Notes: generated by a model from the sequence alone, not told the origin. DNA of 64,000 bases from Gyromitra esculenta (GCA_038503075.1 JBCAML010000009.1:1906510-1970509); one strand, 5' to 3'; numbered from the stretch's first letter, positions 13,345 to 27,700 are shown. Made by a program: numbers and translations.

Positions 13345-16300
13345 CTACTGCTGCCCCGGAATAACTTCCACATATCGACTCTTCCCCCTCGCTTTCCTTC
13401 CTGCACCTGGTGTTGACTTCCTACTGGCACTTGCCCCTGGTGGTCCCAGGAGATCGTCCATGGCGTCACCGCCACCCCTAATACTCATCGCCGTCGGAGG
13501 CCTACTCGGTGGTCCGCTACCCGGCGGCTTCGACACTGGTGATGGCCCAGATAAAGGTGCAGATGGAGGCCCAGCTGTAGGTGGAGACGGGGGCCCTCCC
13601 GCTGGCATGGCTGCAGGGCTTGGGCTTCTTCCTAGTGCCGGCGGCGCAGAAAGGGTGTTTGGCGTGCCAGGTGTAACAGACGGTGTTGGCATAGTTGGCG
13701 TCATAGCCGGAGTAGGTGATCTTGGAGGCTCCGAAGACGAAGAACGTGGTGGTGGTGCAGTAGATGATGGGCGGGATGGCATACCGGTGCTGACACTTGC
13801 TGGAGTCGAGGCTCGTTTCATTGGTGGCGGTGGAGGCTTCGCTGCTACAGCCGTAGTTTCGCCGGCTTTCTTGTTGACCCAGCGTTTTAGATCTGGATCA
13901 TACACGAAGGATGATTCCTCGCCAAGCTTGGCTTTGATGGGGCCTTGGGTAGCATTGGGGTCTTTTTTACCCGCGAACCAGCCAAACCATCCTTTCTTTC
14001 CACCAGAGTCTATCAAGAAGTAAAATCAGTTTTATATTCCCTTTGCAAACGACTAAGGGAAGACATACCAGCAGAAGGAGATTTTTTCTCCTCTGTCTTC
14101 TTCACCTCTTCTACCTTCGCCTTCTCCGTTTTCCTCATAAACTCATCGTCATCATCATCCATAAACCCTTTTTTCTTCGGCTTAGGCCCAGCCTGCTTAT
14201 CATTCTCATCATCATCATTATCCTCTTCAGGCTGATACGGCTTGAACTCATTATTCGGAGGCTCGTATCCGCCCCCGCTGCTCGGAGGTTCATATCCTCC
14301 ATAGCTCGGTGTCTCTGGAGCAGACGAGAACGAAGGCGAACCGAGCCTCGTCGTGGGTACTGAGGACTGTGGCTCATCGAACGAGCTCCGCGAATCATAT
14401 GTGTTCGCGTTGCCGCCAAATCCAGTTGTTGAGTTTGAGCTAGGATGAGGACTATCGTAAGTGTTCACTTGTTGCTGCAGTTTCTGCTCGTAAGGAGTTG
14501 CATTCGGTTCGTACGGGTTGCCACTCAGCTCGTACCCACCACCAGTGTATGTAGGTCTATACGAATCTGCCGAAGACTTACGTTGGTGGTTTGCTGTGGG
14601 CGCATAGGGGCTCTGCTGGCTCTCATACGAGTTTTTAGCCTGCGGCGCATATTTTCCCGCTGCTGGCAGTTGAAACTGCTGCTGCTGCTGCTGGTATTGC
14701 TGTTGTAGTGGCTTCATACCACCCTGCATACCTGAATTGTATCCCGAAGATGTATTATAAACCGAGTACAAATCTGCCCCTGACTGAACTCTACTCATAT
14801 TAGGACTCTCACTTGACATCCTCGCGAACGGCCCCGAAATAGAAGGATCAATGCCTCCCGAGTCCGCTGCACCTCCCGAGTCATCTTTTTCACCCGAAAC
14901 AAACGTGTTGAAAGTTTCCCAGATGGAGCTAGTGACAATTTCGGAATTCAGTTTCGGAATCCACTTTCCGGCGCCCGTTGGAGCAGGGCCAGAGGCAAAG
15001 TCCTTAGGCGCAAAGGAAAGCCTTGTGTTCAGTTGTTCAACAGCCGCCATGAATGTAGGGTTCATGTAAATTGACGGTTTACCCCAGCCTTTGATGACAG
15101 CTATGATGGCATCAACGTACTTTTGCGCTTCAGCCTTGTGTCCGTTCTCTGCGCGTATCAGAGCACGATGGAGCTTGTAAGGTAGTAAATGCGGAAATGC
15201 AGGGTGTGCTGTGGGGGTGAGCGATAACGCCAGTTCGTAGATCTCAGTGAGCATAATCGCGTCAATATCCTTCGGTGTGAAATTAGCTCCACTCTCCACT
15301 CCTAGTAGCGAGAAGTGAGTTGCCGGATCATCATTTCCTCCTGCCACCGCGCCAACGCCACCCATGGGGCCCTGTCGAGCAAAGACAAAGCTATTCCCAC
15401 CAATCAGCCGCCAGACCACAAGTGAGAGAAAGGTAGAATATACCAGATATGTCCCGCCTCAACCCTCCCATACGCAACCAATAATTTCCCAAGCGCCAAT
15501 ATCGCCTCTGCATCTCCCGGGCTCCTATTATTCAGCACCAACCCCAAGGTTTCCCTCCACCTATCAAGTTTCTCTTCAACATTCACACCTCCGTTGGGTG
15601 CGCCGCCAAGCATAGGTACACCGACTCTAGTACTTGCACTAACTAGTTCATCCACGCTCTCCGTCCAGCTGCCCGCGAATATCTCATACAGCACTGCCAA
15701 ACTCTCGACCCCTTCGCCAAGCGTCTTGACCTCGTGCTTAACGAACTCTTGTACGACCTGTTTCCAAAGATCGCTCCCAACTGTACCAGCAATCAAAAGC
15801 GCGTGTGACCATAACCGTTTATCGGCTGCATGCCAGACAGCTGCTCTGCGATCACCTTTGAGAAGGTTGGTCTTAATATTCCGCACAGCTTCAGGGTCAA
15901 CGCGGTCGGTTGAAGGCCCTTGCATGTTAGCCGAGATATCTCCAACCATCGTGAAGGATCCCCCTCCGCCGTTAACGCCGCCTTCGGAATCAGCAACAAC
16001 TTCAGGCGTTAATACACCTCTCACGAGTCTCTCAACCTCTAGGTTCCCCTCCAAAACGCCATCGTTTTCAAGCAAGACCCTAACAACCTTCCACAGCAAC
16101 AGCTTCTCTTCAGCCCTCTTTCCCTGCCCTTCAATATCCCTTTCGAGCGCCTCAATTTTCCCCCCCATCCATGCCAACACCTCCTTCTTCTTTCCCTTAT
16201 TCCTTCCCCCAACCCATGCCGGTCCCGGGAATTTTCCTTCGTTCTCCTCTAACGGTAGGATATCTTTGATGTTCTTGATCTTGACTTCGCCAGGTGAACA

Positions 16301-19300
16301 CTTGATCATTGGCTGCTGCATATCACTCATATACCGCTGTGCACGGCGGGGGAACATAACAGCCACATTACCGCCGAACCCCCATGTAAACAGCGGAGCG
16401 CCTTGCCATCTCTTTAGGACGTCACGGCCAGTCTCATCATTAGGAGTCATGAAGTTAAGTTGGAGGGACTGTGCGCGGTGGTGAAAATCTACAGAAGAGT
16501 GCGAATACGTGCTAGTATGTGCGAATGCTGAGCTGGGACGCTCGTACGGATCACGTGGCCTCTGTGCAATCTTGTTGTTTCTACCAAATGCCATACCTGG
16601 AGACTGGGTTTGTGCTCTTGGTGGCGGTTGAAAGGTGGCCTCCGGAGAAATTGTTCTATTAGGGGGTTGGTTAGTGTATCTAGGCGATTGCGATACACCT
16701 AGGGGCGGCGTAAAAGTGTTTGTACGTGATATCGTCTGTCCAGGTGTAGGTGTCCCAGGCCCTCTTGAAGGAGCATACCGGTTTTGAGATAGCGGAGGCA
16801 CAGAGCCGAGATGGCCGTTGCTCTGAGGGATAGGCGAACCTTCTACAGCCTCCTCCTCCTCCTCTCTAGGCACATCCATTGTGGTTGCTGACATTGAAAC
16901 AGATCTTGCAGTTCCGGGTCTTGAAGAATGCATGCCATGGTGGTCGCCAGAGAATCGTCGCTGGGCAACATTGTAAGCCTCTTCCTGCGGTTGCTGGAAT
17001 TGTGACGTTGGTGATACCTGCTGCGGAGGGGATTCAATCCTCTGTGAATGCTCTCTCTCGACCGGCTTCGGGGGAGCAACAAATCCTGCTGTCGCAATTG
17101 GTGGTCGACCCATCTGCGGGGGACCTGCAGGTCTCGGCGCATACTTTGCCGGGGCTGCGGGAGCTGCACTTATGGCTGAAGTTGGACCCGTCGAGGCTGG
17201 TGGTGGCTGATACCCCTGCACTGGGGGCGCAGAAGTTACCACAGGAGGTGGAGCATAAGCACCTGAGGCTTGTCGTGGGGCAGGAGAATATCTACTACCA
17301 GCAACATTTGGTTGTTGAGTTGGGAATGTATGTTGCTGCGACCCTACCGCCGGTTGGGCAAATGCCTGCTGGGGACTCTGGGAATAGAACCCTTGTGTGC
17401 TACCAGGCCTCAGCGGGCCAGAAGGCGGTGATGCAAACCCTCCCGCGCTTCTCGGCGGTAATTGACTCGTTGAACTTGGTGAATATCGTCCCCCCATTCC
17501 CATTGCGGAAACTGTTCTAGGCTTTGGCGGCGCAATCGGTAGCTCTTCAAAGAAATTCTGTTCTTGAGATTTTGGTTTCGGAGGTATATGTGGGGAAAAA
17601 CCGGCATTCACACTGCTACTTCGTGCTGGCGGTGGGAAACCGAGTGCTGTTTGTCCTTGAGGTCCCAGATTTGAGGGTCTCTTCCTAATTATTGGGGGGG
17701 CAACATCCATTGGTAGATCGTATGGGCTCTGATACCCTTCCTTCTTATCCACAAAACTTTCCGCTTTCTTTTCGGGAAGTTGTGGCTTCGCGCCGAAGGC
17801 AGCATATGGGCCAGTGACTGGAACTTGGGCGAAGTAAGGCCGGGTTGCATTAGGGGAGAATGGCGAGGGGTGGGATGGTGCATATGGGTTTGGAGGTGCC
17901 CGCTGGGCCGGTGCTTGTTGCCATTCTGCACCTCCATGTAGAGGCTGATTAGACCCATAAGGCTGATTAGGTCGATACGGAAGTTGAGCTTGTTGTGGAG
18001 TATACCTTCCTGATGGCTGTGGTGGTTGTTGCAGGACATTGGGACTTTGAGTTTCTGCGACTGGAGCACTCCCAGTCGACAGACTTGAAAAGCCCTGCAG
18101 TATTCCGTCCGGTCCGCGAATAGGAGCCATCGACCCCGGAGAACTTTCATCGTCGGAATCTGGTAGGAACCCTTCATCATCACTAAGGAGAAATCCTTCT
18201 TCGTCATCAAGAACATCTCCCGCCAAAGCCGCTTTCCACCGCGCAGTGAGATCATCCTCCTCCTTTGCCGTCATTCCAGTTTCCTGTGGAGCGAATTTCT
18301 GTTGGCCAATCTGGCTAAAGAAATCATCCCCTTCGTTGGCAGTCGAAGGGAGGGCATCGAAGAGTGAATCCCTCCTCTCATTCGCAAGAGTAATAGAACT
18401 GAGAATTTGGCTAGCGACCGTAGTCGCACTTGTTGCAATACCCACCGCAACATGATACGGATGTACTGAACCTTCTACGACCTGCATAGTAGATTTCCTG
18501 TCCAACCCCGGAACAGACTCCTCGCCACCATTTATCCCAAGACCTCCAAAAAAACTATCGTCTACTTTAGTATCTGTATCCCCAAATAAATCTAGCTCCT
18601 CCTTCGGAGATTCTGAGCTGTGGCTAATCAACGGTACCCCCTCCTCAAATCTTGCATTTTGATCCTCCACACTCTCCTCTCCCTCGTGGGCCGGGCCACC
18701 AGCCCCTGCGGCATCCAGCACTTGCCCCATCATCACCGCCACGTTGTCATCCCCCGTTTCGTCCTGCGACACATTATTGAAAAAATCACCATCCGAAGCG
18801 TCATCTGGTACTCCAAAAAATCTCCCCTGTTCTGCGCTGGGGGAGTCAAACATCCCCCTCTCCCCTTCACCGGTGGCAACTTCAGAAGCCATCATGTTGA
18901 ACAGAGCCTTCTCGTTATCGTAATGTGCGGTCGTCGAACGCTCGTCGTGCGGTGGTACCGGAGGGAAAGTAGAAGATCGTGCAGGGGCTTGTTGTCTCAG
19001 CTGTTCGAAGGGATCCGGACCGGTGATGTGCGTTTGCAGCTCGGACATGTCGTCAAATTGCCAATTAATATTTTCAGTCTCATCCGGCTGCCTTGAAACC
19101 GGTAGAGCCACATCCGGATCAGAATCTACAGCTTGCGGCTCCTCTGTGGGTCTCGAGAGTGAAGGGGGGATGGTAGGTATCGCGGCTGCTTCCATTGGCA
19201 CTGTCTCCGAGGCTGCAGGGATATCTTGCGGCTCTTCCGCCAGCCGGTGCTCTTCAATTTCTGAAATTTCAGGCCGAGGTAGGGGAGCCGAATGGAGCCC

Positions 19301-19855
19301 TTCATCCTGAACGGCCGAGCTTATTTGGAGGGCGACAGTGGACGGGTCTACTTGGGCGTTTTCTACGTGCACCGAGTCAATTATGTCACGTGCAAGGTTT
19401 ACCAGAGAATATGGAATTGCTCCAAAAAGCGTACCCGAACGGCCATTAACTATGATGGGGACTTTCATCTCCAAAGCGCCATCGCCGTATTCTCCATCCT
19501 CAGTAAGACCCTCGGCCTCATCCACGTCCCTCGCCGAGGCATGGGTAACATCCACCCTCGACGGATTCCTAGAGATGGCCGGAGTATGTGTGGCGGAATG
19601 CAAAATACTATGTTTCTCGTGCTCATGGCCACAGCCAGAGTCTATATCCTCCACATGGCAAGCTTCCGGGCCGATTGAAAGACTGGACAGGGTGCGTGGT
19701 AGGGTAGTCGCCGAAGAATCACCTTCCTCTGAGCAGACACGCAGACTATCGCTGATGGACGTTGGAGGCGTAAGGCCAGGGGATTCGGTATGTCGAAACT
19801 GGTCTGGAGGGGGCTGTTGAGGTTGTTGTGGTTGCGGTTCCGGGGAGTCGGACAT
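13345..19855 (-). CDS. sec16: COPII coat assembly protein Sec16
   Basis: Peripheral ER membrane scaffold that organises ER exit sites and binds COPII subunits. 2132 aa in three exons: 19855-15444, 15390-14069, 14009-13345, with introns of 53 and 59 nt that keep frame. The N-terminal 1100 residues are acidic, then Pro/Gln-rich and low complexity, as in the family. The conserved central domain starts near residue 1130: [17 protein letters not shown], then [36 protein letters not shown], and an ACE1-type helical region from about 1320 ([19 protein letters not shown]). Splicing the first intron restores VEAGHICFVFARQ, a strong check on the junction. Exon 2 contains a Gln tract and Tyr/Ser/Pro-rich linker. 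The C-terminal exon carries the conserved [10 protein letters not shown] segment and a Pro-rich tail, the region known to contact Sec23. It is essential and single copy in known fungi, so it marks this part as core genome despite its gene-poor surroundings. Confidence 0.95.
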
Positions 19856-20940
19856 GGTGAAGTTACCAACTGCTCACACAGACCTAGAATCAACGAAGCT
19901 GCAGCTGGAGAAAGAGTACCTGCGGGTATCCCAAGCAGCGGGAAAGAGTAGTCTAGCAGCAGCAGCAGTGGCAGCAGCAAGAGACGGAGATGTTTGATAG
20001 ATGCAAACAAACAAACGGACCAAACGCTCTTGATGGATTAGAGAAAGAGGGGTCCTGGATAGAAGAATAGCAGGGGATCTCATTCCCTGATTGTGTTGAA
20101 CTCCAGCAGAAGCCAGACAGGACGGCGAGAGGCGACTGGACTGGCTGGGCTGGACTGAGGCCACGGAGACGAAAGGGGCCACGCTAGCCTCTTGCATCCT
20201 AGCCTTGCAGCAGCGAGGCTCTTGGCGGTGGCTGGTGCTGTGGCTGCTATGGGATGAGGCAGAGCACCTACCGTATGTTGCTGGAGCACCACACGAGACT
20301 GAGGAATGCGGTGTGACGTCTCTTTCTAAACCGAACTTGTTCTCAGCAGTCCATCGGTTTCTGCTCTATCAGATCGCCATGACGGCAGCGATAGCTAACG
20401 ATGCAATGCTTACCCGCAGAGCAGAGCGAGTGAGCACTCTGGAGTAGGGTCCATGAGATGCATACATGTGCGATCAGAGGAGGCGATAAGAAAGATGGCG
20501 CCCGTGGGAATACCGTAGAGATCCTGTCGTACCCCTCCCATCAACATACGCACTGCTTTGAGTGACGACACGCGATCCCGTTTGGCGGTTGCTCTGGGCG
20601 ACGGATCACCAAAACTCACTCACAGGACACGTGCCTAAGCATTGCCTCTGACTATCAGCCATCTTCGCCTCCACAGCTACGTGTATACCTCCATCTCTCC
20701 CCCCAACCCTTCTGCTTCCACCTTCTACCCATTCTACTTTTTACGCAAGGTAGGAAGCCGTGCTGGCCAATTATCATCAAGACCCAGGGGACTTATGGCC
20801 CATGAAAAGCGTATGTAACCACGATCATAGGCTAAGCCGAGTGACACCCTGTGACGCCAATGCCAGCATCGTATACCTACATGTATTACACGCATCCTAT
20901 GAAACCTCGAATGTTCAAACACATGTACATGTAGTCACCC
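19856..20940. other. Intergenic region: sec16 5' leader and promoter
   Basis: Between the sec16 start and the 3' end of the NLR gene, both on the minus strand. It includes a CAG/GCT-rich run near 19960-19985 that probably belongs to the sec16 5' UTR. Pyrimidine-rich sequence near 20690-20740 has the look of a fungal promoter. Open frames here are short and on both strands; I see no gene. Confidence 0.5.
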
Positions 20941-23900
20941 CTATGGTGTTCCACCTCTTGCTGTCTCCAGCAGCTGCACCACATCGTCGTGGTTGTGGGA
21001 CTTTGCTATGCTCAGCGCTGTCTCCCCTCCGTTTGCTTGAACACTAGCATCAGCCCCCTGATCGAACAACATTCGAACTACCGCTTCGTGTCCTTCTGAC
21101 GCTGCCATATACAGTGCTGTCTTCCCATCTTCTTGCACGACATCTACATCTGCTCCCTTATCCAGTAGCTGTCGGACCACCGGCGCGATCCCTTCTGACG
21201 CCGCTTTATGCAGTGGTGTTTCTCCAGATCCATCTTGCACCATGAGCTGCTTCTCGGGCTCTTTCTCGAGAAGTAGCCGAACAACCTCTTCTTGTCCACG
21301 TTGCACCGCGTAGTGGAGTGCCGTGTGACCTATTCCGCTTTGTGCCGAGACGTCCACTCCCTCGTCAAGCAGGAGCTTGACTATGGCTTCGTGCTTGTTG
21401 GTCACCGCCCAGTGCAGTGCTGTCTTGCCGTAATTGCATCGGACCGATATATCGGCTCCTCGATCGAGCAGCAGCCGAATTAGCCGTACGTTGTCGTTGG
21501 CTGATGCTAGGTGAAGGGCCGCCCATCCATTTGTTGTCAGGGCCAAGACGTCGGCTTTGTGGTCGAGTAGCAGTTCCACCAAAGACATCTGTCCTCTGTT
21601 CGCGGCTTTGTGCAGCGGTGTTTCTCCGTATATATCGGGGATGGAGAGATCGACTCCTTTCTCTAGCATCACCCGAGCTACTTCTTCGTGGCCCCCGTTT
21701 ACCGCCTCGTTCAGTGCTGTGCGCCCCCGCTGGTCTCGAATAGAAGTATCTGCCCCTTTCTCGATCAACAGCTTAACCACCGCTTCGTGTCCTGCCCCTG
21801 CCGCTGATTGCAGCGGTGTGTATCCATAGTATGTATTGACAGGCGAGACCTTTGCTCCGTTCTCTAGCAAGAGCAGTGCCACAGCCTCATGCCCCTTGCT
21901 CGCCGCGTAGTGCAAGGGTGTCGCTCCCTGCTTGTCTAGGGCCTCTGTGTCTGCGCTGTTTCCGAGAAGCAGTCGAGCGAAAGCGTGGTGACCAAAATGC
22001 GCTGCCAGGTGAAGTGCTGTTTGCCCCGATTCTTGTACGGTAGAGACATCTGCTCCATTATCCAGTAGGATTTGGGCCACGGGGACGTGGCCCCCAGTGG
22101 CTGCCCCATGAAGTACTGTATTTCCATCGCGACACAAAGCCAAGATATCGGCACCTCTTTCGAGGAGCAGGCGGACTACACTTTCGCGTCTTTGGCACGT
22201 GGCGTAATACAGAGCGGTCTTTCCATTTGCATCTGCGACTGAAACGTCTGCTCCGCCATCGAGTAGAATTCTAGTTGCAGTGAGATGACCAAAGGAGGAT
22301 GTTATGTGCAATGGAAGCACGCCTCTCGGATAGCGATCCACAGTGTCTTTGTACTCCTTGTCGAAGCTATGGGCTTGGATATATGAAGAAACGTTGCCCG
22401 AGTTTTCACTTAACTTGAGGACCAAGTCTGTTGGCAGGTCTTCGTCACATATGCTAACATGTTCATGCAGTTGATTGGCAGCATAGTCCAAGAAGGGAAG
22501 CGATTCAAGTCGATCGTGGAAAGACTGGGGGGATGTGCAAGCGCCAATTGCGAGAGCATCGAACGATAGATATGTTGTACAAGCCATGGCAAGTCTGAAG
22601 TCTGTGTCTTCGTGGATGACCGAGTTGTTCACGAGATATTCCTGAATAGTGTGATGAGCCAGTTTGATAGTGCCGCTCAATTCGTCAATGATGACAAGGC
22701 CAGCGCAAACATCGAGCAAAATCGCACTATCGGGCAGGTCCATATCATCAAGCTCATATAAACCTTCCTCAACAGAGACAGCTACTAGGAGTTCCTCGAC
22801 TGTAAGCGTTCGTCTTGCCCTGGCAAGCCAGGAGAGTGCGTTGAAGGCCAGCTCTGAAGAGCTACCCTCTTGTCCGCGAATGCTCTCAATAACCCTATCG
22901 TAGGTGGGGTACAACTGTTTCTCCCCAGAAGAAGACGACTTGAGTTTCTCGAGCGCCTTTAAAATCTGTCTAGCGCTGGTTTGCTGACAGAGAAACTCAA
23001 TATGGAAACGAACGAGCAGAAACCTGTATTCCAATAGTCAGTAATGGATATGAGAAAACGTTGAACAAACAGAACAACCCCTAAATAATAAATGATAAGA
23101 GACAGATGAAAAGCAAGGCAAAGACACATGCTCTCTAAGTTTTCAGAGAACGAAAACTGGAGAAGCTGTGGCCTAGCTAATGTGAATCAAAGTACATATC
23201 TCCATTGGCTCAAAACATAAGCAGCAGCTACCAGACCACCAGTATAGCCTCAAGGAAGAAAAGAAATACAGGTGAACTTACATCCCCTTTGAGCAATCTA
23301 CCAGCTCAGAAATGATTTTGTCTTTGCATTTCCCCTGCTTGACGAGGCGTCGCGCCCTTGAATTCTCTTCTATTCTCTGTTCTATATAGATGGCAATGTC
23401 TTCCTCTCGGGCCCACAGCTCAATCCTCGCTGCATCGGAGCCTGAGAGGGCGTCTTGTATGTCTTCTGGATGTGGCCGACTAGTCAAGAACACACTAATG
23501 CCGTCCTTTCCCATTCGCCGAAACAACGGAAGCAATTGCTTGCGCTGTTTCTCTACGTTGCATTCGTCCAGCGCGTCCAAGATAAGAAATACTCGCAAAA
23601 ACTGTTTTGACGCTACCAAAAGAGCACCGTATAGTTCTTCTAGCGTAGGCCTTCTCGATTCAATACCCGCCTTAGCATGTAAGTCCATGATGGCAATGGG
23701 TAGGCCGGGTGATTTATTCGCTGCCAGTAATTGCTTCACCAGACTAGCGATGACATTGACGGGACCTTGTCTGCCCTGTTCTTTATAATCGAAGTAAATG
23801 TGGGCGACTCCATAGTTCAGAGTTTGTGCCTGCTTTTTGAAATAATCAATCATCACAGAGCTTCATTGTAAAACAATTGCAAGTCAGTTTCCTTTTTCAC

Positions 23901-24796
23901 ACATCTGAGAGCAAACCGGTTTGTACCTTAGGAATGTTTTCCCAGCCCCGGCTATCAATGGCGCCCAGAGTCAGTACGTATAATCTATTGGAATATCCAA
24001 TTGCCACCACACTTACGAATACCACAGCCCCAGAGTAAGTGGAAGCTCGAAGATTCCTTGATCCAATCCAAAACTTCAGGCGCTTTCGTAAGCCACATAC
24101 CGGTAGCTTCCTGCCTTCTATTGGTGATTTCAACATGCTTGGTGTTGAAGTCTTCTGGATAAAACCAATCAAGGATCGTCTTCCGTTTTTCTGCTAGGGC
24201 TCGGGCATCCTCCTTTTGTCTCCATGCGTCCTGGGCCTGAGACTCGGTCGTAACCGTATCATTCGTTTCCCGAACATAGGCTTCGATCTGTTTTGAGAGA
24301 GCTCTTGGGACGAATTTCAAAGTTAGCTCAAGGACCAATTGCATCAGTTTAATAAAAGCGACATGTAGCTAAGTATACTCTACATTTGGTCCGCCGTCAA
24401 AGCAAAGATAAAGAGACTTTTATGCCTTTCAATCCGAGATATGATCTGTGTCGTTTCGCTCGCTTTCAGCGGCCATTTCAAGCCAGCTACAAAACCCCTG
24501 AATCCGCCTTTGGGTTCTAACTTTGGCTGAAGGTCCCCCAGCTCCTTAACACATCCTCTGATGGGCCCATCGGCCTCGTTAAGTTTCTGCAGCGAAGTCG
24601 ATTGTGGATTTGCGTCCGCGTAGTCTTGCAGGGATGTCAGGATTTTGCCAAGCGAGTGGAGCTCGTCCACAAGCTCGCGAAGATCTTTCGGTGCTCGTCT
24701 GACGGCACCGATGTAGCCGTAGCCCACGGAGGCCAACTGCCCTGCCAACTGAACGAGGGCTACCAGACTTGCTGCTAAACCTATGAATTCGGCCAT
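20941..24796 (-). CDS. NACHT-ankyrin NLR (STAND) protein with fungal N-terminal domain
   Basis: Predicted cytoplasmic STAND NTPase of the fungal NLR class, which act in non-self recognition and programmed cell death; this member's ligand is unknown. 1128 aa, five exons: 24796-24384, 24303-24017, 23951-23927, 23860-23282, 23023-20941. The start is MAEFIGLAASLVALVQLAGQ, typical of the fungal STAND N-terminal domain (residues 1-140). A linker helix follows, then RRQEATGMWL, the usual lead-in to NACHT. The P-loop GIPGAGKTFL is made only by splicing in a 25-nt exon. Walker B is LILDALDEC. A winged-helix-like segment reads TLTVEELLVAV to LAHHTIQEYL. From about residue 669 to the end there are 14 ankyrin repeats (G-TALH-A--GH-E-V-LLL type), several nearly canonical. 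All key NTPase motifs are present, so the protein looks active. The last intron is 258 nt, long for this window. Confidence 0.92.
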
Positions 24797-27700
24797 ATTC
24801 GCTGGAAAATGTCGCCGAAATCTCTCAAGGCAAACCAACAACTTTAACGCGCACGAGGACAGTCAGCCGTTGCCAACAAGCGGGGTTGCATGCTCACGTG
24901 CCTGTCATTTGTTTAGCGCAGCTTCCCATGCAGGGCCTACAGATCATGTCTAGGGTTTGGGCATGCTGACACTTCTGCTGCTGTGAGTAATTCACACAAC
25001 GTTCTGGATAGATGGCCGGAATTGGGACAAGGGCTGGCGATGGGAATGTTTCTTCGGTCATGTGTGGTCGCGATAATAATAGTCCGATTCATAAGCATGA
25101 GTTGATGTCTTCTTGTGGCAATTGGCTGAAACACCAACAGACTGGAGATACCCCAGTTTCGAATTTACAGTTGCTGCATGTAAATCTCGATACAGACCTC
25201 GTGATCAGGATGGTGAACATGCTATTCTGCTGTTCGAATCCGGTAAAGGTGCCTACCTTTCGCTGAACCGTATCTTTGCTTCGACATCGCTATTTTACAG
25301 CATGACATACTGATTGGCTACCATATTAACTACTTCCACTGATCGCCTGCCTCCTAAATACTCTGCACTATGTAGATCTACTTTGCTATTTATAATATAG
25401 CGTCCGGTAAAAAAGATCGAGAAACTAGGATCTACTGACAGAGCTTCGTGGCCAATACAACTAGTAGAAATCTTCCTCGAGAACTCTGGGCAGCCAACAA
25501 CTGCCCCTCCCCGGAGCCTCACGTCTTACGTTTCTCGGTCTTTCTTTCTGCCGTATGCTGCTTCCCCTCACAGACCGTCTTCCTAGCCGGAACGACAAAA
25601 GAGGTTAGTCTCTACCTGGAATTTGGTTCAGGACGATCAGCAAAGGGGTAGATAGAGCAAATTTTCATCAAAATGCTGAACTACTTCACGCCTAGCTACC
25701 AGCTACATGTTAGCTTCATGGCAGGTAGACCTTCTAATGGTTCGAGCTGTGGGTGAAAAGACCAGGCTGGGCCAAGCTTCCACCCTGACATTATTTAACC
25801 CGGGCCAAAACCTTGCGTAGACTAGTCGATTTGAATTCGAATGCTCAAGATTGGCTAATTTTCTGGCCTGTAATTTTTGCCACACCTCGCAAACATTGCC
25901 TAATTGGGAGTTAGATCTCACTCCCGGTCCATTGTGTTGTCAAAAAAAAAAAACCAGATATCTGCTGCCCCGGAAGCAGATGTTTGGGGTTTTTAATATG
26001 CCCTGCATGGCTCACTGAGCAATCCAAGCTACCACTAAATAGGTTGGGCCAGGCCAGGTTGGCTCGACTGGGCTTGCTAGTGACAGTTGCTCTACCTAAT
26101 ATAAATCCAATATACCTGTCGGTTTTGTAGATAAATATCGGTCCGCTGGTGCCGTATTTAAATTTTTTTTTTAATTTGCGCAGTCTCTGCGACATCGATC
26201 GCGATATATTCAAGAGCATCTGTGTTCTCGGAATTAGGCGAAAAAAATTAAACGAAAAACGCACAGTTTTAGGCGATTCGCCTGGTGTTTGCGGCTGAAC
26301 GAGAGCATATATATATATGGGGGGTGTCATGGCAGATTTTTTATTTATTTATATATTCTTATCTTGTGTAAGTTGACCTATATATGCAGATACCATGCGT
26401 ACATCGGGGCATATTAACCTCAACGCTGGTACATCAACTTGGGCCCGTGCCCCGGATTTTTTTTTTTCGTTCTGCGACTTTGAATGACATGCAAGCTAGA
26501 CCCACGGTCAGCAGCCCGATGCACACATAAGCATCAATCGACTACACACAGGTATTATCACCCGGACTAGGCCCAAACTTTAGTCGCGGGGTCTATCAGC
26601 GCCGGCCCAGCGCAGAAACATTACCATTGGTCGATTCCTGGAAAAATCGCCAGGATCTTTGGCCGAGGGAGATCTTCAGTGTTGGAGTGTAGACCATTTG
26701 ACGCATAAGGGGGAGACAGATAGCAACCCGGCGATCAGGTATGATATACTCATGGATGGCTGGCGTTTACCAGGCTGGGCCTGTGCCCTGTACGTCTGCG
26801 ATTCGTATGCTATGTTGGCCCGCTAACGTCAGTTAATTACGAGCTCAGATTCAAAGAGCTGAAGTATTGGTTGGGGTTTATACTCTAGATGCCATCAAAA
26901 CGTTGTTCCAACCTAGCCCGAATTGCAAAGCTGATACGATCGAATCACAACAGTCTCGGAACCATCCGATGGTTCTAGACAGCTAGGTCAAGAAGATGAG
27001 CGTTGGAGCAAAATCGGATCGCCTTTGCCCCATTAACCCATACAGATGTGCACAGTGACATTCCAGGTCACGATAAGTCACTCGCCAGGGTACGAACCGG
27101 TTATGTCAAGATCCGAGGTATCTCTTTTATTTTTAGAGAGCGCTATGAACTAAAATTAATACCGAGTCAATGCTGAAAAAGACATGTCCCGCTGTTGCCG
27201 CGGCTTTATGGATCATAGTTCTTCCGAGCAGAACACGGCCCGGTGGCCGACGGCTCTATATCAGGAAAGCCGGAGATGGGTAATCTTAAATATCGTGGGG
27301 AAACTGTTGTTGGGTTGGAAACTGGGGAATGAAGCGCGCCCAGACGGTCGGAATAGAGCTTGATTTGTTGAGTTACGGAAAATAAATGATTTTATGAGCG
27401 GCATATAATATTATGCAGGCTTAAAGGTCGTATTCCCTCTCTAATACCATGTGTATCTTAAGATTAAAGTTCCAAATAGCATGGTTTTGTTATAAAAAAT
27501 TTTATCTTGATAGATATATGTAATTATAACCCCCTTGAGCGTCTTTGGGTTCGGATATTTCCTTACCAGCGAGCAAAAGTGTGCTAAATCCATTCAAGAT
27601 CTGCTTTGTTATTCCCCCCTCAGGGCAAAATTGGAATTCCAAATTACCATCGCAGGTACCTATCTTCGGGTAAGAAGTACAATAAACCAACCCCTATAAT

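Noticed and set aside
15594..17520. Long plus-strand open frames inside sec16
   Set aside because: They are shadows of the Ser/Pro-rich sec16 reading frame on the minus strand, which matches a known family throughout.
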